Positions 12,752 through 26,880 of a stretch of DNA of 64,000 nucleotides are shown one piece after another (positions within the stretch are counted from its first letter, which is position 1; each line of letters opens with the position of its first letter). The translations under genes and the position numbers were made by a program. The notes beneath the pieces were generated by a model, which saw only the letters and a program-made list of their open reading frames with translations, ran no database searches and was not told the DNA's origin. This DNA is from Entoloma clypeatum (taxonomy: Eukaryota > Basidiomycota > Agaricomycetes > Agaricales > Entolomataceae): positions 3,038,001-3,102,000 of the forward strand of contig OY751494.1 of NCBI GenBank assembly GCA_963565915.1, in the 5' to 3' direction.

Positions 12752-14495
12752 CTATAGACATACAGACTTGTTAAAGATGAAAAGGACGGTGTTTCTTCCT
12801 CTTACGTTTAACCCCCGCAATAGAGATTCATAGATTGCGGATTGTGCTGTGGCTCTCGATATGATGTCCAGACTGCTTTTTGTGTGCCTTGAAATAAGCT
12901 TTGTCAATTCTTGTCGTAGTCGGAGCAGACTAATCATAATGGATGAACAAAGGAAACATGAGTAAGGCGAGAATGGCTTACTTCGAGAAAATAATTGTTT
13001 CCTCGTCTTGTGCTGTGAGCGCGATGAATGAGTTGAAGAGTACAGTATACCGTCTGCATATCTAATTACAGGTTTGAAAGTTGTATGGTCAGAAGTTGTG
13101 AGCAGCTCACGCTTGATACACCAGCATCTGTAGTTGTCGCTGCTCGGCTGAAATACCCCGTGCTAGCGCCTTCTGCGATTTTCTTCAGGGCATCAGCATT
13201 ATCGGCCATCCCTTTCTGAAGTATAGGCCACATTTGTAGTCGCAACGAAAAGACAAAGAACTCGATTGGTGGACAGCTGCGCTTCTGTACTTCCAAAATC
13301 ACATCCTCCGTCAAGCGAATCATGGTAAGGAGAGGGACAACAGATGGCGCAGGCTCAAGGACTGATCGGACAAAGGCCTGACGATGATAAATGCGACGTT
13401 TTAGGGACCAAAAGGATCATCGCACCTCGCAATAGACCAGGACAGGGTCCATTATTTGCTTCCAGATCGCATCTGCGGTCGCCTGTTCATCTTTCCTTGT
13501 CGCAAATGTGGCGGTTGTGGGAGTTATGGTAGCAGACCTATCCCGTCCACCATCGTGCGAGCCAGCGAAAGACCTATTGTCACTAAATGTACCTCTGTCT
13601 GGCGACAGGACGGTCGCGAGTGGAGGTATTGAAGTTCGGGATTCATTGATGCAAAAGAACGTCCTAACGAATGTATATTCAGCAGTAGCGTTATCCACGA
13701 GGACAAGGAGGAGGGATCGCAGGAGCGCTTCTATAGGCTCTTTCTGTTTTCCGAAATTAATGGGAATAAAGGCAGAGGACAGGAGAATTTCACATGAGCC
13801 TTGTCGTCCGCCATGTATGCTAGCGTAACACTCGGGCCTTCTATGGCGGCGTGCGCCAGACGTTCTGGCTCCATCTGAAGCCCACGTTGGCTGGTTATGA
13901 TTGATTCGTGTTTCTCGATGGTTCGTGCCTGTCATCGTCCTTCAATCGATATGGATTGACACGACGAGCAATACAGCCTGTAGTCCTACCTTGATCGAAC
14001 TAAGGCTTCGAATATAACGCCTGAAGCCGGTCTCGTAGTACACCCGCGCTGCCGTTATGTATGATCTTTGCACTTCATGTCCGACATTCGGGGCCTGGCG
14101 TTGCAGGAATGCAAACATCCCCGTATATTTTGATAGTACCGATGTCTGGATGACTTGCATATTGGTCGTCACATTGGTACGGATAGGCTGGAAGAGGGCG
14201 AGGAAGAATGCTCTCAGTTTTGTTGCCGCCTGTGTTCAACATGTCGCCGACCGAATAGGAGCATCGTAGTGAAGAACGAACCACTATTCGCAGTCCCTCT
14301 GCAACTTCTCCCAGGTCCCTGGCAGCTTTGACACGTGAACGAGAGTTTATGGTCTCCAGTCGCTTTTCAAGAATTTCTATGGCTTGGATCCATGGTTCTC
14401 CCACAGGTGTATCCAATATCAATGTCGCTAGTGGAGGGGGTATTGTGATGTCAGCGAGAAGATTGGATAGTGACTTCTCTATCCTCTAATTCGCT
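12752..14495 (-). CDS. VPS52: VPS52, GARP-complex subunit, 5' part lost in assembly gap
   Basis: VPS52 is a core subunit of GARP/EARP, the tether for endosome-to-trans-Golgi retrograde vesicles. Recognisable blocks on the minus strand: VGEPWIQAIEILEKRL and a following RVKAARDLGEVAEGLRI helix (14.3-14.4 kb), TTNMQVIQTSVLSKYTGMF and EVQRSYITAARVYYETGF (14.0-14.2 kb), FFVFSLRLQMWPILQKGMA (13.2 kb), and a C-terminal LRQELTKLISRHTKSSLD (12.9 kb). Only the C-terminal half to two thirds is present. Reading upstream runs into 200 Ns at 14,496. The family is usually 600-750 residues, so several hundred N-terminal residues are missing and the true gap may exceed 200 bp. Confidence 0.88.
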
Positions 14496-14695
14496 NNNNN
14501 NNNNNNNNNNNNNNNNNNNNNNNNNNNNNNNNNNNNNNNNNNNNNNNNNNNNNNNNNNNNNNNNNNNNNNNNNNNNNNNNNNNNNNNNNNNNNNNNNNNN
14601 NNNNNNNNNNNNNNNNNNNNNNNNNNNNNNNNNNNNNNNNNNNNNNNNNNNNNNNNNNNNNNNNNNNNNNNNNNNNNNNNNNNNNNNNNNNNNNN
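14496..14695. other. Assembly gap, 200 N
   Basis: Exactly 200 undetermined bases, a length often used as a placeholder. It removes the start of VPS52 on one side and the end of the neighbouring minus-strand gene on the other, so both are incomplete for technical reasons and not by mutation. Confidence 0.99.
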
Positions 14696-15492
14696 CGTTT
14701 GGCGGGTCGCGAGGAGGAGCCGTCGGAGCTGAAAGTATCTTCTTCGTCGCTAGAAAGTTCAGACGTCGCCCTTCTCTTCTTACTCACTGGCGCTAGGAAT
14801 AATTCGTGCAGTTGAGATGGTTGAACACATGTGAGGTGAGGGGGTGAGGGAGCGGGCGTCTCCTGTCGGGGTTGCAACGTTTCTTGGGAATCGTCTTCGT
14901 ATGTGTGACAACCAGCGAAAGGGTCGCTTGATGATCCTTGAACGAACGAAGGGTACACGTCACCTGGATAGTGGGAGACCGGGGAAATGGGAGAGGCAGA
15001 CTGGATTGACGACAGATGTGGTGTCTGCGTCTTGGCGTTAGACCGCAGGGAGGATATTTCCTGCCGCATTTCTATGATCAACTTTTCCAGTTCAGCATGC
15101 TGTTGAGCGTATTTTTCCTCTTGTTCATGCTCCCATGCTAATCGCCGCCTGCGTTCAATTTCTTGTGAGTCTCGGGTTGCGACTACGATGCGAAGAAGTT
15201 CTTGAACAGCCTGAACACTAGCCGACGTCGGCTGGCGTGACCTTGCGACCTGTGTCCTTATAGATTCCAAGATGAAAAGCTTGTTCCTCGTTGGATCATG
15301 AAACGTACGGGGGTGCAGCTGGCGGTGGTGCTCAGCAAAGGCGAACTCTAGCTCGCTGCGATGCGGGGTATACTGCTGTGGCGGTGGCTGCAAAACGGGC
15401 TCATATAGGAGATGGTACTGCGAAGGAGACCGCCGCGACCTGGACTGGGTGATGTACGGATTGAGGGCATTCGAGAGTTCACTCGAAGACAT
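14696..15492 (-). CDS. Uncharacterised coiled-coil protein, 3' part lost in gap
   Basis: One uninterrupted frame from ATG (complement of 15490-15492) into the gap, about 265 residues visible. It opens MSSSELSNALNPYITQSRSR, then a proline/glutamine patch, a helical segment with clustered Glu/Arg (ERRRRLAWEHEQEEKYAQQH) predicted to form a coiled coil, then a serine/proline-rich region and a basic run (SKKRRATSE) that could act as a nuclear localisation signal. I do not recognise a family. Lack of introns over 800 bp is unusual beside its intron-rich neighbours. It diverges from RPN11 with 128 bp between starts. Confidence 0.6.
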
Positions 15493-15620
15493 CGGACAAG
15501 CTCTTTTCAAGGCCGTTGGCGGTTGTGTCGATCAGCCGGCTCTGCCACACATGTGCACACAAACCACAGCAACGGCGCGACTCGACGCCGCGTCATCTGC
15601 CAATCTTCATCATACCCACC

Positions 15621-16808
<1,188 letters not shown>

Positions 16809-17197
16809 CTTGGAAATCGATGATGTGGTACCCTGCAACCCATTATTTTACCTTTTCCTTTGGATCCCCGAGACAGGAACTGTGAACAGCCCACAGGGGC
16901 CAAGTTACCGAGGGCGTCTGGTGATCTGAAGCATTAAACTTTCCCCCACAAATTATGGCCAAGGTGGACGAAGGCATAGTCACGAGTCCGATCCAGTCCC
17001 CAGTGAACCCGCGGTCCCAGATGGCTATAACATGAGAGGATATCTCTTAATGAATTAGATGAGACTGATGGAAGGGGGGAAAGAAGCCAATTTTACAGAG
17101 ACGGTGAAATAGGACAGTTTGTTTGATGAAGACCTCTGATTGCATGACAGAATTGAGGGCTGGCATTGCATCTAGACCGTACGTACAGTGTCCAGAC
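16809..17197. other. Spacer between convergent RPN11 and bS18m
   Basis: 389 bp between two convergent stop codons. No coding potential, tRNA or repeat was recognised; it should hold both 3' UTRs. Confidence 0.5.
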
Positions 17198-17852
17198 CTA
17201 ACTCTGTGCACCTTGGAATACTTTCCTCGGCTTGCTGAGAATTGGAATGATGCCCATCATCCTCGCCCTCCTAATGGCCCTGCCCAATTTCCGTTGGCTT
17301 TTGGAAGTCAGATAGGTGTTGGAGCGGGAACGGATTTTGCCCAATTCGGTGACAAATTGCGAGAGAACGGAGGGGTTCGTGGTTTGTGACAATGGGTCGA
17401 CGTCCAACTTATAGAAAATGTCGCTTTCGCGAGCGACTTTAGTCGGCGGGGCGACTCCGGGGGGGGTGAGCGAATAGGATCGCAGAGCGTTGACGCGAGA
17501 CTTGTAGGTGAGGTCATGGGGTCTTACGATCTATAAAAGTCAGAACGGTGACGGTGTTACGCAAGAAGGTAACCTACTTGACCGGGAGCGAATAGTTTCC
17601 ACCTTTCACTCCTCTTTTCGAGTGGTGCTGAAAGAAACGGTCAAGTAACTAATGTGAGTTCGGAAGACTGGACAGACCATCATTTCCACCTGTGAAGCTC
17701 TTCTTATTTGTTGCCCTGGGGTACTTTCGGCCTTCCTCATCTAGGATAGTGGCCACGTCATTCCAGGGTGTATTTGCAATGGAATAACGCGCAACAAGGG
17801 ATGGGCGGGGGAGGAGTGAATCACGGACGGCGCGCCGAATGAGGGCGGACAT
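17198..17852 (-). CDS. RSM18: Mitochondrial small-subunit ribosomal protein bS18m
   Basis: A nuclear-encoded mitoribosomal protein. The ATG is complement of 17850-17852, giving MSALIRRAVRDSLLPRPSLV, an Arg-rich leader lacking acidic residues, as expected of a mitochondrial presequence. A short middle exon contains RWKLFAPGQ and the third begins IVRPHDLTYKSRVNA. The conserved bS18 core follows, ending SQRKLGRAIRRARMMGIIP, the basic rRNA-binding helix typical of S18. Two introns. An in-frame GTG further upstream is not needed. It diverges from the RIM15 gene. Confidence 0.88.
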
Positions 17853-18156
17853 GGCGGAGGGATCTTGTTGTGTCACGGTGTGACGTTGGAAACGAAATTT
17901 AGTTCCGGGTGGGACACCGACTCATAAATTCAATTTTTTTCGTTGACATTGGTTGTTTGAGATGATTGGTGGTGGGGTCGACAACGAAGAGGACGGCGAG
18001 GAGGGTACGTCGACGGGGGGGGCCATGATGTGGTGACAGTTGTTGCTGATGTGACTACTTACGTGTAACTAGCATCTCATCTCATCATCTCCGTCTTATC
18101 CTCGACATACTGGCCATCGTTCCATCCCCAGGTCTGCCTGCTACCAAGCAGCCCTC
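17853..18156. other. Divergent spacer bS18m/RIM15
   Basis: 304 bp between divergent starts, pyrimidine-rich toward the RIM15 start. No further elements were recognised. Confidence 0.45.
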
Positions 18157-21100
18157 ATGTCGGAGAACATCCACCACCGTCGCCAGCCCCCCAGCCCCCT
18201 CGTTTTTTCCCCAGAGACCGTGCTCTCCCCTCAGAGCACTAATTCCAAGTCCCATGGCTCTGGTTCAAACACCGTCTCCATGCCCTTCGTGCGTCGTCAC
18301 GTCACTAGACGCCTCAAGGCTGCAAAGGCAGAGTGCGATAAGGAGCTTCAGCGTGTTACCAACAACATCACCACATTTTTCGAGGAACGCTTGAGAGAAG
18401 GGGACCTCGAGGCCGAACGTGAGCGTGAGCGAGGCCGCGGCCGACGTCGCGATTCCTTTACCGCAGATTCAGACCGTGATGCGTTCTCATATCACCACGT
18501 CCAAGAGTTTGGCGTACTCTCTCAACTCGATGGATACCATTCCGACGGTGGCGGATACGAAGCAGAGATCGAGTTTGGCCGTCACAGTCGCCAACGTGCG
18601 TATGATCCGCTTGACGAACCACTTCTTCCCCCACCAACTCTGACCCATTGGGCATCGTCGCCCGGTCTCTATCCAGCTTCTTCCAGCTCCCAAATGAGCC
18701 CCGCCTCCTTACGTCGGCAGAACACTGCCCCATGGGACAAGCCTCTCAGCTCTTCCGTATCATCCAGTGCCATCGCTTCCAGTCCCGCCTCGTCCACAAT
18801 TCTGCTACCCGAGACCTCCCTTGTTCGCAAACCCACCAATCCAAACTCCGCCTCAAGTTCATGGGGTACCAGCGCGTCATCTCGAAGGCTCTCCCGGACC
18901 ATTCACATCCCCTCTCGCCACTCTCAATCTGGCCGAAGCTCTCGTTCCACTTCCCGCTCACGGTCGCCTCTTCCTCCACTTTCTACTCACGCCAGTTTCT
19001 CAGAGTTTAGTTCTTCTGCACCCCAGCAACCGAACCGTCGTTCTTCCAGGATCCTAGTCGATGACCCCGTTGATCCCATAATGACCGCCCTCTATGATCT
19101 CATAGCAGTCGCAACTGATGTCATGGACATGTCCATCGCACAGCTTACAGCTCAATCCAAGGTCTGCGAATCACTGGTTCAGAGGATACAGAGCATCGGA
19201 AAAGCCTGGGACGATCACCCTGACTGGCATGGCAAGAACTGGTACGTCCAAATCCTTCTAGCCGTGGCCAGTCTCAGCCGAGTGGTCGAGTGGTGGGAAG
19301 CCGAAAAGCAGTTTTGGAACTTCGACGACAACGACAACGAACAGGATGAACCATTAACCTTCGTTACAAAACCTGCGGATGAATCGAGCATCCCAGCGGC
19401 TGCAGGACGGGCTGACGCAGAACTCGAAAACTTCAGGCTCAATGATGACTACGAGGATAAAGTACTCTCTGTAAAACCTCCAAGCCCGCCCCGTAAAGCA
19501 AGAGACGGTCAGCTCAAGGATCAGCCAGCACCCTCGACCCGTGAACCCTCAGAGCCTTTTCATACCATTAAGAGCAATGTCGAGTCAACTCGGGTCAGTG
19601 CTGAGTCGGCAAGAGTGCTGGCTACAGAACGTTTGAAACTTCAAGCTGAAACCGCTCACAATCAAAACATCGTGATGGAACTCAGTCTTGACGGGGATCA
19701 TTTCATCTGGATCAATCACGCATGGAGAGTCGTCGTCGGGTTCGTACCGCAATCTATTATTCAGTCAAGTTTCTCACTGAGATATTCTTTGGCAGTACTG
19801 ATCCGGAAATGCTGGTTGGAACAAGGATATCGAATCTTCTCGCTCCCAGCGACTGGAACGTCTTCAAAGAAGCTACGCAACGTCTTCAGGAAGATGACTC
19901 CCACACGGTAGAAGCTCGATTTAAACTACAAGTTGAACCCCCCACTGAGCGAGAATCGTCTTCTGGTGGGACGTTATTCCAGCAAATGGAAGGCAAGGGT
20001 ATGTTGATGATCGATCGCGAGGATGGTCAACCTTCACATACAATGTGGGTCGTGAAACCATTGGCACCTGCTCGGTATGAGTATGATGCCATTGAGGCCG
20101 AAGACCTCCCGGCGAAGCCTTCTTCGGTCGCTCCAACACCCCCACATCATGCATATGCTGAGCCTACAACGCCTTTTGACTTCACACATCCGATTATGGT
20201 CAACCCTATCCTGTGCCGCATCTGTGAAGGCCACATTCCCCAGTGGTATTTCGAAAAGCATAGCGAGACGTGTGCCGAAACCCACCGGCTCGAGGCCGAA
20301 ATCACCGAGTGCAATGAGTCAATTGCAGAGCTAAGGAATACTATCCGTGACCTTAGCATTGCGGTTGATCGCTCATCGTCTGGTGCTATTCCCGAGTATC
20401 GCGGCATGCCGATTTTCATTCCAGTCCCTACCCCCATTGTTTCCTCTCCTCTGCAGCTGTTTCGTGCCAACAAGATGCAAAGATTTGGTATCAAGAAGAT
20501 CCAAAAACGGTTGCTGGATCAACTTGATGATATCCTCCAAGTTGCTTTAGAGGTATCCGTGCCTGCTCTCAAAGAAGAGGAAGCAAAGGAACCGATCGAA
20601 CGCCAGCGCCTGCTTTCACCAAGCTCTGAAAGGAAGATTTCACAGATTCGAAATTGGTCCAAGCCGAACACGGAAGATGCAGCATTGAGTCATTTGCTCC
20701 AAGATGGTGAACGGATCATGCGCCAAAAGATCGACAACGTAGTCCGCATGCAAAACACGATACGTTACGCTGAAAAGATCTGGCACGAATGGGAAGAGAG
20801 AGTAGGACATGCTCTCGCCACCGTCAACGAGAGTGATGACAGTGGCAGCGAGAGTGAAGAAGATGCAAACGGTCATTTGCAAGATGATACCTCCAGTGTC
20901 AGATCAGACTATCCACAGAGTCGTGCCACATCGTCGGGACCGACCCCCTTGGCCTCTTTTTCCCCAGCACCGACACCTGTTCCTTCCGACATTCGTTCAA
21001 TCCTTCTTCCTCATCCAACCGCCCCGATACCCATTCATAGCGCCCGTCAAACATTGCACACAAGGTCGTCGACGCCGTCATCAATATCGTCCCCGCTGGC

Positions 21101-24049
21101 TCTCGTAGCTCCGATAGTAGCGCCCTTTCCTGACGACCCTCTCTCACATATGGCTCTTGATGATGCTCCTCCTCCGACTTTGCAGATCAAACCGCGAAAA
21201 TCTTCCCAGAGCCTGTTGGAGCCAAAGTTCATCATCACTCCTCCTACATCTCCTCTCTTTGCTCCTCGCGATGGCCCTACTCTTACACGTGAATCTTCTG
21301 TCACGAAACGTGGCCATCGCAGACATTCCACTATCAACCCTGTGGCCACTGCTCCAGGATCTCTCTCCCCGAAACCTTCAACAGGACCTTTAACGCGAAC
21401 TACGCCCACCTCGATCAAGGACTTCGAAATTATCAAGCCTATCAGCAAAGGCGCATTTGGGTCCGTGTTTTTGTCCAAGAAAAGGGTCACAGGAGACTAC
21501 TATGCGATCAAAGTGCTGAAGAAAGCAGACATGATCGCCAAGAATCAGATCACGAATGTCAAAGCGGAGCGCATGATTCTTATGAAACAAGCGGAATCTC
21601 CTTTCGTCGCAAAGCTCTATTTCACATTCCAGAGCAAGGAAAATTTGTACCTTGTAATGGAGTATCTGAATGGTGGTGATTGCGCAGCCCTCATCAAGTC
21701 TCTGGGATGTTTACCTGAGGAGTGGACGAAGAACTATATCGCGGAGGTCGTCCTTGGCCTGGAATACCTGCACCAACGTGGTGTAGTTCATCGGTAGGAC
21801 CGTCCTTCATGTCCAACGTCATGATAAATTGCTAAACTTTGCACGGCAGTGACCTGAAACCTGACAATTTACTCATCGATCAGCACGGACACCTCAAGCT
21901 AACTGACTTTGGTCTGAGTAGAATTGGTTTACTTGGTCGCCAGACTCGGGAAAGCCAATCAGGGAGACCGTTGACGCGGTATAACTCGCGGTCTCGACCA
22001 CCCTCTATGGACTCCGCATACATGGCGTCTCCCCTAATACACACAGACTCACATGGCGGAGGTTCCTATTTTAATCAGCGGCAATCTGTTTCTCGTGTTG
22101 GATATTCACCGTTTCAATCTGCAGATGACGTTGAATCTAGCGGCTCGGAGTCCCTGTCAGGATTGCATACACGAAGGCCTGCTGGGAAAACAGCCGACAG
22201 CCCTCTCCAATCCTTCGCGACAGAGTTGACGACAGATCTTCGTTCGCACTCTAATTCAGGAAGCGGGGTGACACCTCCGGGAGAACAAAAATTTGTCGGC
22301 ACCCCAGATTATCTTGCCCCTGAAACAATACTTGGACTTCGAGGTGATGATGCAGCCGTCGATTGGGTCAGTAATCGAATTAATTTTCAAAGTCCACACG
22401 GCTCACAATTTTTCCTTTCCAGTGGGCCCTTGGCGTCATCACTTATGAGTTTTTGTATGGGATTCCTCCTTTCCATGCCGAAACTCCCGAGAAGGTATTC
22501 GAGAATATCCTGTCCGGTCATATTGAATGGCACGAGGACTGGGTCACATTCTCGGAAGAAGCGTGCGATTTCATGAAGTCCCTAATGACACTTGATCCAA
22601 CTGAGCGCCTGGGATCCAACGGTGCGGAAGAAGTGAAGGCACATCCTTTCTTTGAGGGTATAGACTGGGAGAAAGTGACGACGACCGAAGCGGCTTTCAT
22701 CCCTCAGGTCTCAGACCCAGAATCGACTGACTATTTTGACCCTCGTGGAGCGATACCACAATTGTTTCAAGACGATGAGCCCGTCGCTATCACTGGACAA
22801 GCAACCTTGGACAGCCCAACCGGAGGCCCACCGTCCCTGTCTTCAGCTATTCCAGTTACGTTCGACACCAAAGAATCAATGTCCAGTCCAAGCAGCGATG
22901 ACTTCGGGTCCTTCAGTTTCAAAAACTTGCCTGTGTTAAAACAAGCCAATGACGACGTGATTCGCAAACTCAAGACTGACCAGCTGGCCCCTCTTACACA
23001 GGCGTTGACTGAGCCAGCCATTGGCTTCTATCAACGCAAGCGGAGTGTGTCCACGCGAATGAAAAAACCGCCAAACGTTGTCACAACCTCTGAGCCCAAA
23101 CTCATACCAACGAACCCGCCTTCGCCAGCAACCTCGGCATCCTCTGTTGCATCGTCACCATCCCGTACCAATCAGCCCCCGCCAACACCTATAAGTGGCA
23201 GTCATGGTCGCAAGCCATCGGAATTTGGTGCTGTGGAGCGCTTCAAACTCAGTCACCTCGAAGGTGGTGTTGACCGACGAAATTCAGTACCCAGTCGGTT
23301 GCGGACCGCGTCAGTCTCGAGTGCGGGAGATGCGTCAGGATCTGAAGTCGGCAACGGTAGCCACGGCAGTAGCAGCCAGGCTGAATACAGCACACCGCCC
23401 TCTTCAGTTCATTCGATCGATCTGCGAAAAGGTCCCGATCCAGCAGACCGTGCGGTGACTTGCCTGCTGGCAGAAGATAACCCCATAACTGCAAAAATAA
23501 TTGAGACGCTTCTTATCCGCCTAGGGTGTCGGTGCGTTGTTGTTGCAGATGGATCCGAAGCTATCAGTGTTGCAATGGGTGATATCAGTAAGTCAAGTGA
23601 ACTCTCTTTCGTGGTACATCCTTCACTGATACTTTGACTCTAGAATTTGACTGTATCTTGATGGATCTTCAGATGCCTGTCTGTGAGTAACCCAACTATC
23701 CAGAAGTCAAAGGTCGGAACTGAACATCATGGCTTTTCTGGCAGTGGATGGCGAAAGTGCGGCCCGATACATCAGGAGCACCAACAGTAAAAACACCAAC
23801 ACTCCCATAATTGCTGTTAGCGCATACAGTACCCCAGATCTAAATGACACTAACAATGTGTTTACTGCCTCCCTTTCGAAACCCATGCAAAAAGCGGATC
23901 TTTTAGGTAAGAACTGAATCTTCCACACACAGGTCGAACTGAATTTGACCCGACTACCAGCTGTGATGCGTCAACTGGGTTTCAAAACCTCGACTGTACA
24001 GAATGTACCCAGTGCCACCAAAGTTACTGCTCCCCAGGTCGTCTCATGA
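18157..24049 (+). CDS. RIM15: Rim15/Greatwall-type AGC kinase with PAS, zinc finger and receiver domain
   Basis: Very long protein, roughly 1,850 residues. Layout: a low-complexity N-terminus; a PAS-like fold around residues 500-620 spanning the first intron (19.74-19.79 kb); a finger of pattern C-x2-C ... H-x4-C starting CRICEGHIPQWYF near residue 665; a protein kinase domain from about 1,070 with glycine loop SKGAFGSVFLSKK, catalytic HRDLKPDN (split by an intron at 21.8 kb), DFGLS, then about 130 inserted residues before GTPDYLAPE; and a C-terminal receiver domain beginning CLLAEDNPITAKII with phospho-acceptor MDLQMP. The large insert between DFG and APE marks the Greatwall/Rim15 branch. 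In yeasts Rim15/Cek1 integrates TOR, PKA and Pho85 signals and drives quiescence via endosulfines. Several introns; stop TGA 24047-24049. Confidence 0.88.
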
Positions 24050-24324
24050 CCCATGTCCAATCCACGTCGATATTCTTGTTGTCTGTGTTTTCAATCGTTC
24101 GTTGACATCTTACATGATTGTTTTTTTTGCACATTTTCTGCATTCGCATATCCATCATAGCATACACTATTCCCTAGCATCTCTCATTTTGTTTGCATTT
24201 TGTTACCAATTAAATTGGTGACCATGATCAGCATCAGGCACTGCCTTGATTAAATTGGACTGTACAAGTGTGAGACGGTCTATTGTCCAACCCACCATAC
24301 ATAGTCCCCCTCCCTTCTTGCTCT

Positions 24325-26644
24325 ATGAACGACCGTATGTCCCATTCTTTCGTATCCTGGTCGCTGTTTGACGACTTTTTCGCTTGGCAGCATGGAACAA
24401 CTATCAGACGAGCGATGAAACCCACAGGAAACACGCGCATCGTGCCCAAACAGCGCCCGCTGGCGGACTCGATAGTCCCTTGCACCCACGATCTCTAATG
24501 CCTGGACGGGCTCCTAGGATTAGCATTTCCGAAAGATCTAACCTGTTCTTTGCTAATCAAACAAGGTTATCCATCTCCAACGATGTTCGCAACGTACAGA
24601 TTGCACCGACCCTACCTGCCCCTTTCTATCCTGCCCATGTAGTCAACCAGCTCCAGCCGCCGCCGCCTCCACTCCCATCACGACCACCCCGTCCGCTCTC
24701 GTCCGCGATACCGCATCATCCGAGCCTATTCTTTGAACGTTCGATCTCATCTCCTCCACCACCTCCTCCAATCCCTCCGAAAATTCCTCTATCTAGGAGA
24801 CCAACTCCGCCACCACCACCACTGCCAGACGAGAGTGTACCAGTTCGGAGTGCGCCTGCTGTTCCCATCACAGATGCACCCGTATCCGACACACCCACTG
24901 ACCCAGTGAAGCACAATCCACCCATGTGCGAACACGATTTTGCGGAAGCGATTGCCGTGTCCAAAGAGGAGAGCGCAATGCGAAACAAAATTTCCTTACA
25001 GGAGGACGAAGACCTGGCTCGGGCGTTGAAGGCGTCCCTCCTAGATACTGGCGGTCGATCCAAGGCTGAATCACCTTCAAATGATACAGCCACAAAGTCG
25101 GAAGCGAAAGAAGTATTTTCAGAATCGATACTGTTTAGTCTTAAAGGGCTCGTGCCTTCTGCGACAGAATATCAGCACAAAACGTCAGATCCTTCCGCGA
25201 AGAGGGCAACTGAAAGCTCAGTCCTCATAGTCTCCCCGGATTGCCCAATGTCTGACGCAGATAGCAATACATCGGGTGATGAGGCTTATGCCCGGCAACT
25301 GGCTCAAGAGGAACGGAATGGGATCAGCTCCTTACCAGAGACGAGGAGAGAAAGCACCTCTGCCACCACCAAGGGCTCGGAGCTTCCTCAATATGCGTCG
25401 CAATTCAGGAACCATGACACAAGCATGGCTACAAATTCTATGGAAGGAGAATCACCGGACGACGCAGCGACACTGGAATCCAACAGTTCCTTTACGCCTC
25501 CGCGAAATGCGTTGCCCCCTGCCCCGCCCAGGTCCCCTCCTTTTTCCAACGTGAGCCCTCCATCCTATACCGAGACCACCCCACCTCTGCCGGACATCAC
25601 TCAAACCGCCGATGGGCTCCGCAATTCCCATAACAGAGCTGATGCTGGCGGGGCAACAATATTGACACCACCCATTCGCAACATTCATCGCACGCCATCC
25701 TTCAATTCGATCTCAGAAGACTCCGAAAATGAAGCGCACTCAAGTTCTGAACCAAGCTCGCAAGGCCTTGTCAACGTCAATTCTTTTGTCGATAAAGAGC
25801 TTTTCATTGGTGTTAGTGAGTGGATTCAATCATCCTTTCATCCTTTTTCGACAATGTTGCTAGCGGTGGGATTTACGGCACCCACAATTTCAACTCAGTT
25901 AGTACCTCTGCCAAGTGTCATGCCCAATATCATATCCCTCCCATATGGTCGAGGTGCACCTCTTCATCTACAGGGGCCAACCTGGAGGCATCTTCTCAAG
26001 TTGATGGCAAAGCTCAGTGGCACAAGGCTTGAACCCACTGTCGCTGCATTAGCGATTTCAAAAACAGATTTCAAACTTCGTACGGTGATTCAATTAATCA
26101 AAGTAAGGCGTCACACCTCATCCCTGTTTCAAACGATTTACTGCTTTTCCAGCCACATCCTTCAACGCCGGACTGGCGCACAATTCTATACTTCACCATG
26201 GACTACCCTCCTCCTCAGCCAGTATATCATCACAATGTCAACGAGTTGCCTTTCTCCTATACTCTATCGCCTGTGCCAACCTTGCTACATCAAGCCTCTG
26301 ATACCCCGGTGTCTAAAATATACACAATTCCTTCTTCGGAAGCCGTGCCATACCCCACTCTTCCAATCACTTTCCCAAGCCTTGCCACGTATCTCCAGGC
26401 GGCTTTGGAAGAATCGCGACGGTATTTGAACGACAACTCTAGCAACCATCGCAAACTTGCCAGGATGGTGCAAACATGCTATAAATCTGATGATGGCTCG
26501 GAGGTTTCCCAAGAGCGTCATGGTGTCAGTGGACTTTTCAAGAAAGTGATAGGTCGCAACAATAAATCTACGAAACCGAGGAGGGGGGGAAATGAAGATA
26601 CGTATGAGCTTGTTACGCCTTTCGTCGCGGATGAGTGGGGTTGA
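24325..26644 (+). CDS. Proline-rich protein with ubiquitin-interacting-motif-like helices
   Basis: I place the start at ATG 24325; a 10-nt first exon joins after a 56-bp intron (24335-24390) to give MNDPWNNYQTSDETHRK. This is the only arrangement found that gives an ATG in frame with the long exon. The protein has a polyproline block (runs of 6-7 Pro near 24.67-24.82 kb), then DFAEAIAVSKEE and EDLARALKASLLD, both fitting the UIM pattern (hydrophobic-x-x-Ala-x-x-x-Ser-x-x-acidic), and a third related segment EAYARQLAQEE. Later introns lie near 25.81-25.86 and 26.10-26.15 kb. The C-terminal exon contains a conserved-looking LATYLQAALEESRR helix and a basic KPRRGG tail. Ubiquitin binding is inference; I do not recognise a named family. 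Confidence 0.6.
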
Positions 26645-26880
26645 TAATGCGTACTGGGTGATGCTACATTTTTCCTAGTGTGTTTAATTACATCTTTCTT
26701 GGTTTTGTAGTGGATAGTGTATGTTCCAGAAAGGCTATATATCATGGCCATGATGAAGCCATTGAGTACAGGACTTTGACGACAACCCCATTTGGGAATC
26801 CATCCAACAACGTCCTATCAGAAACTATCTGCTGCGCAAACCAATACAGTAAACAGCTGGCCCTCGCTATTTTTTTCCCC

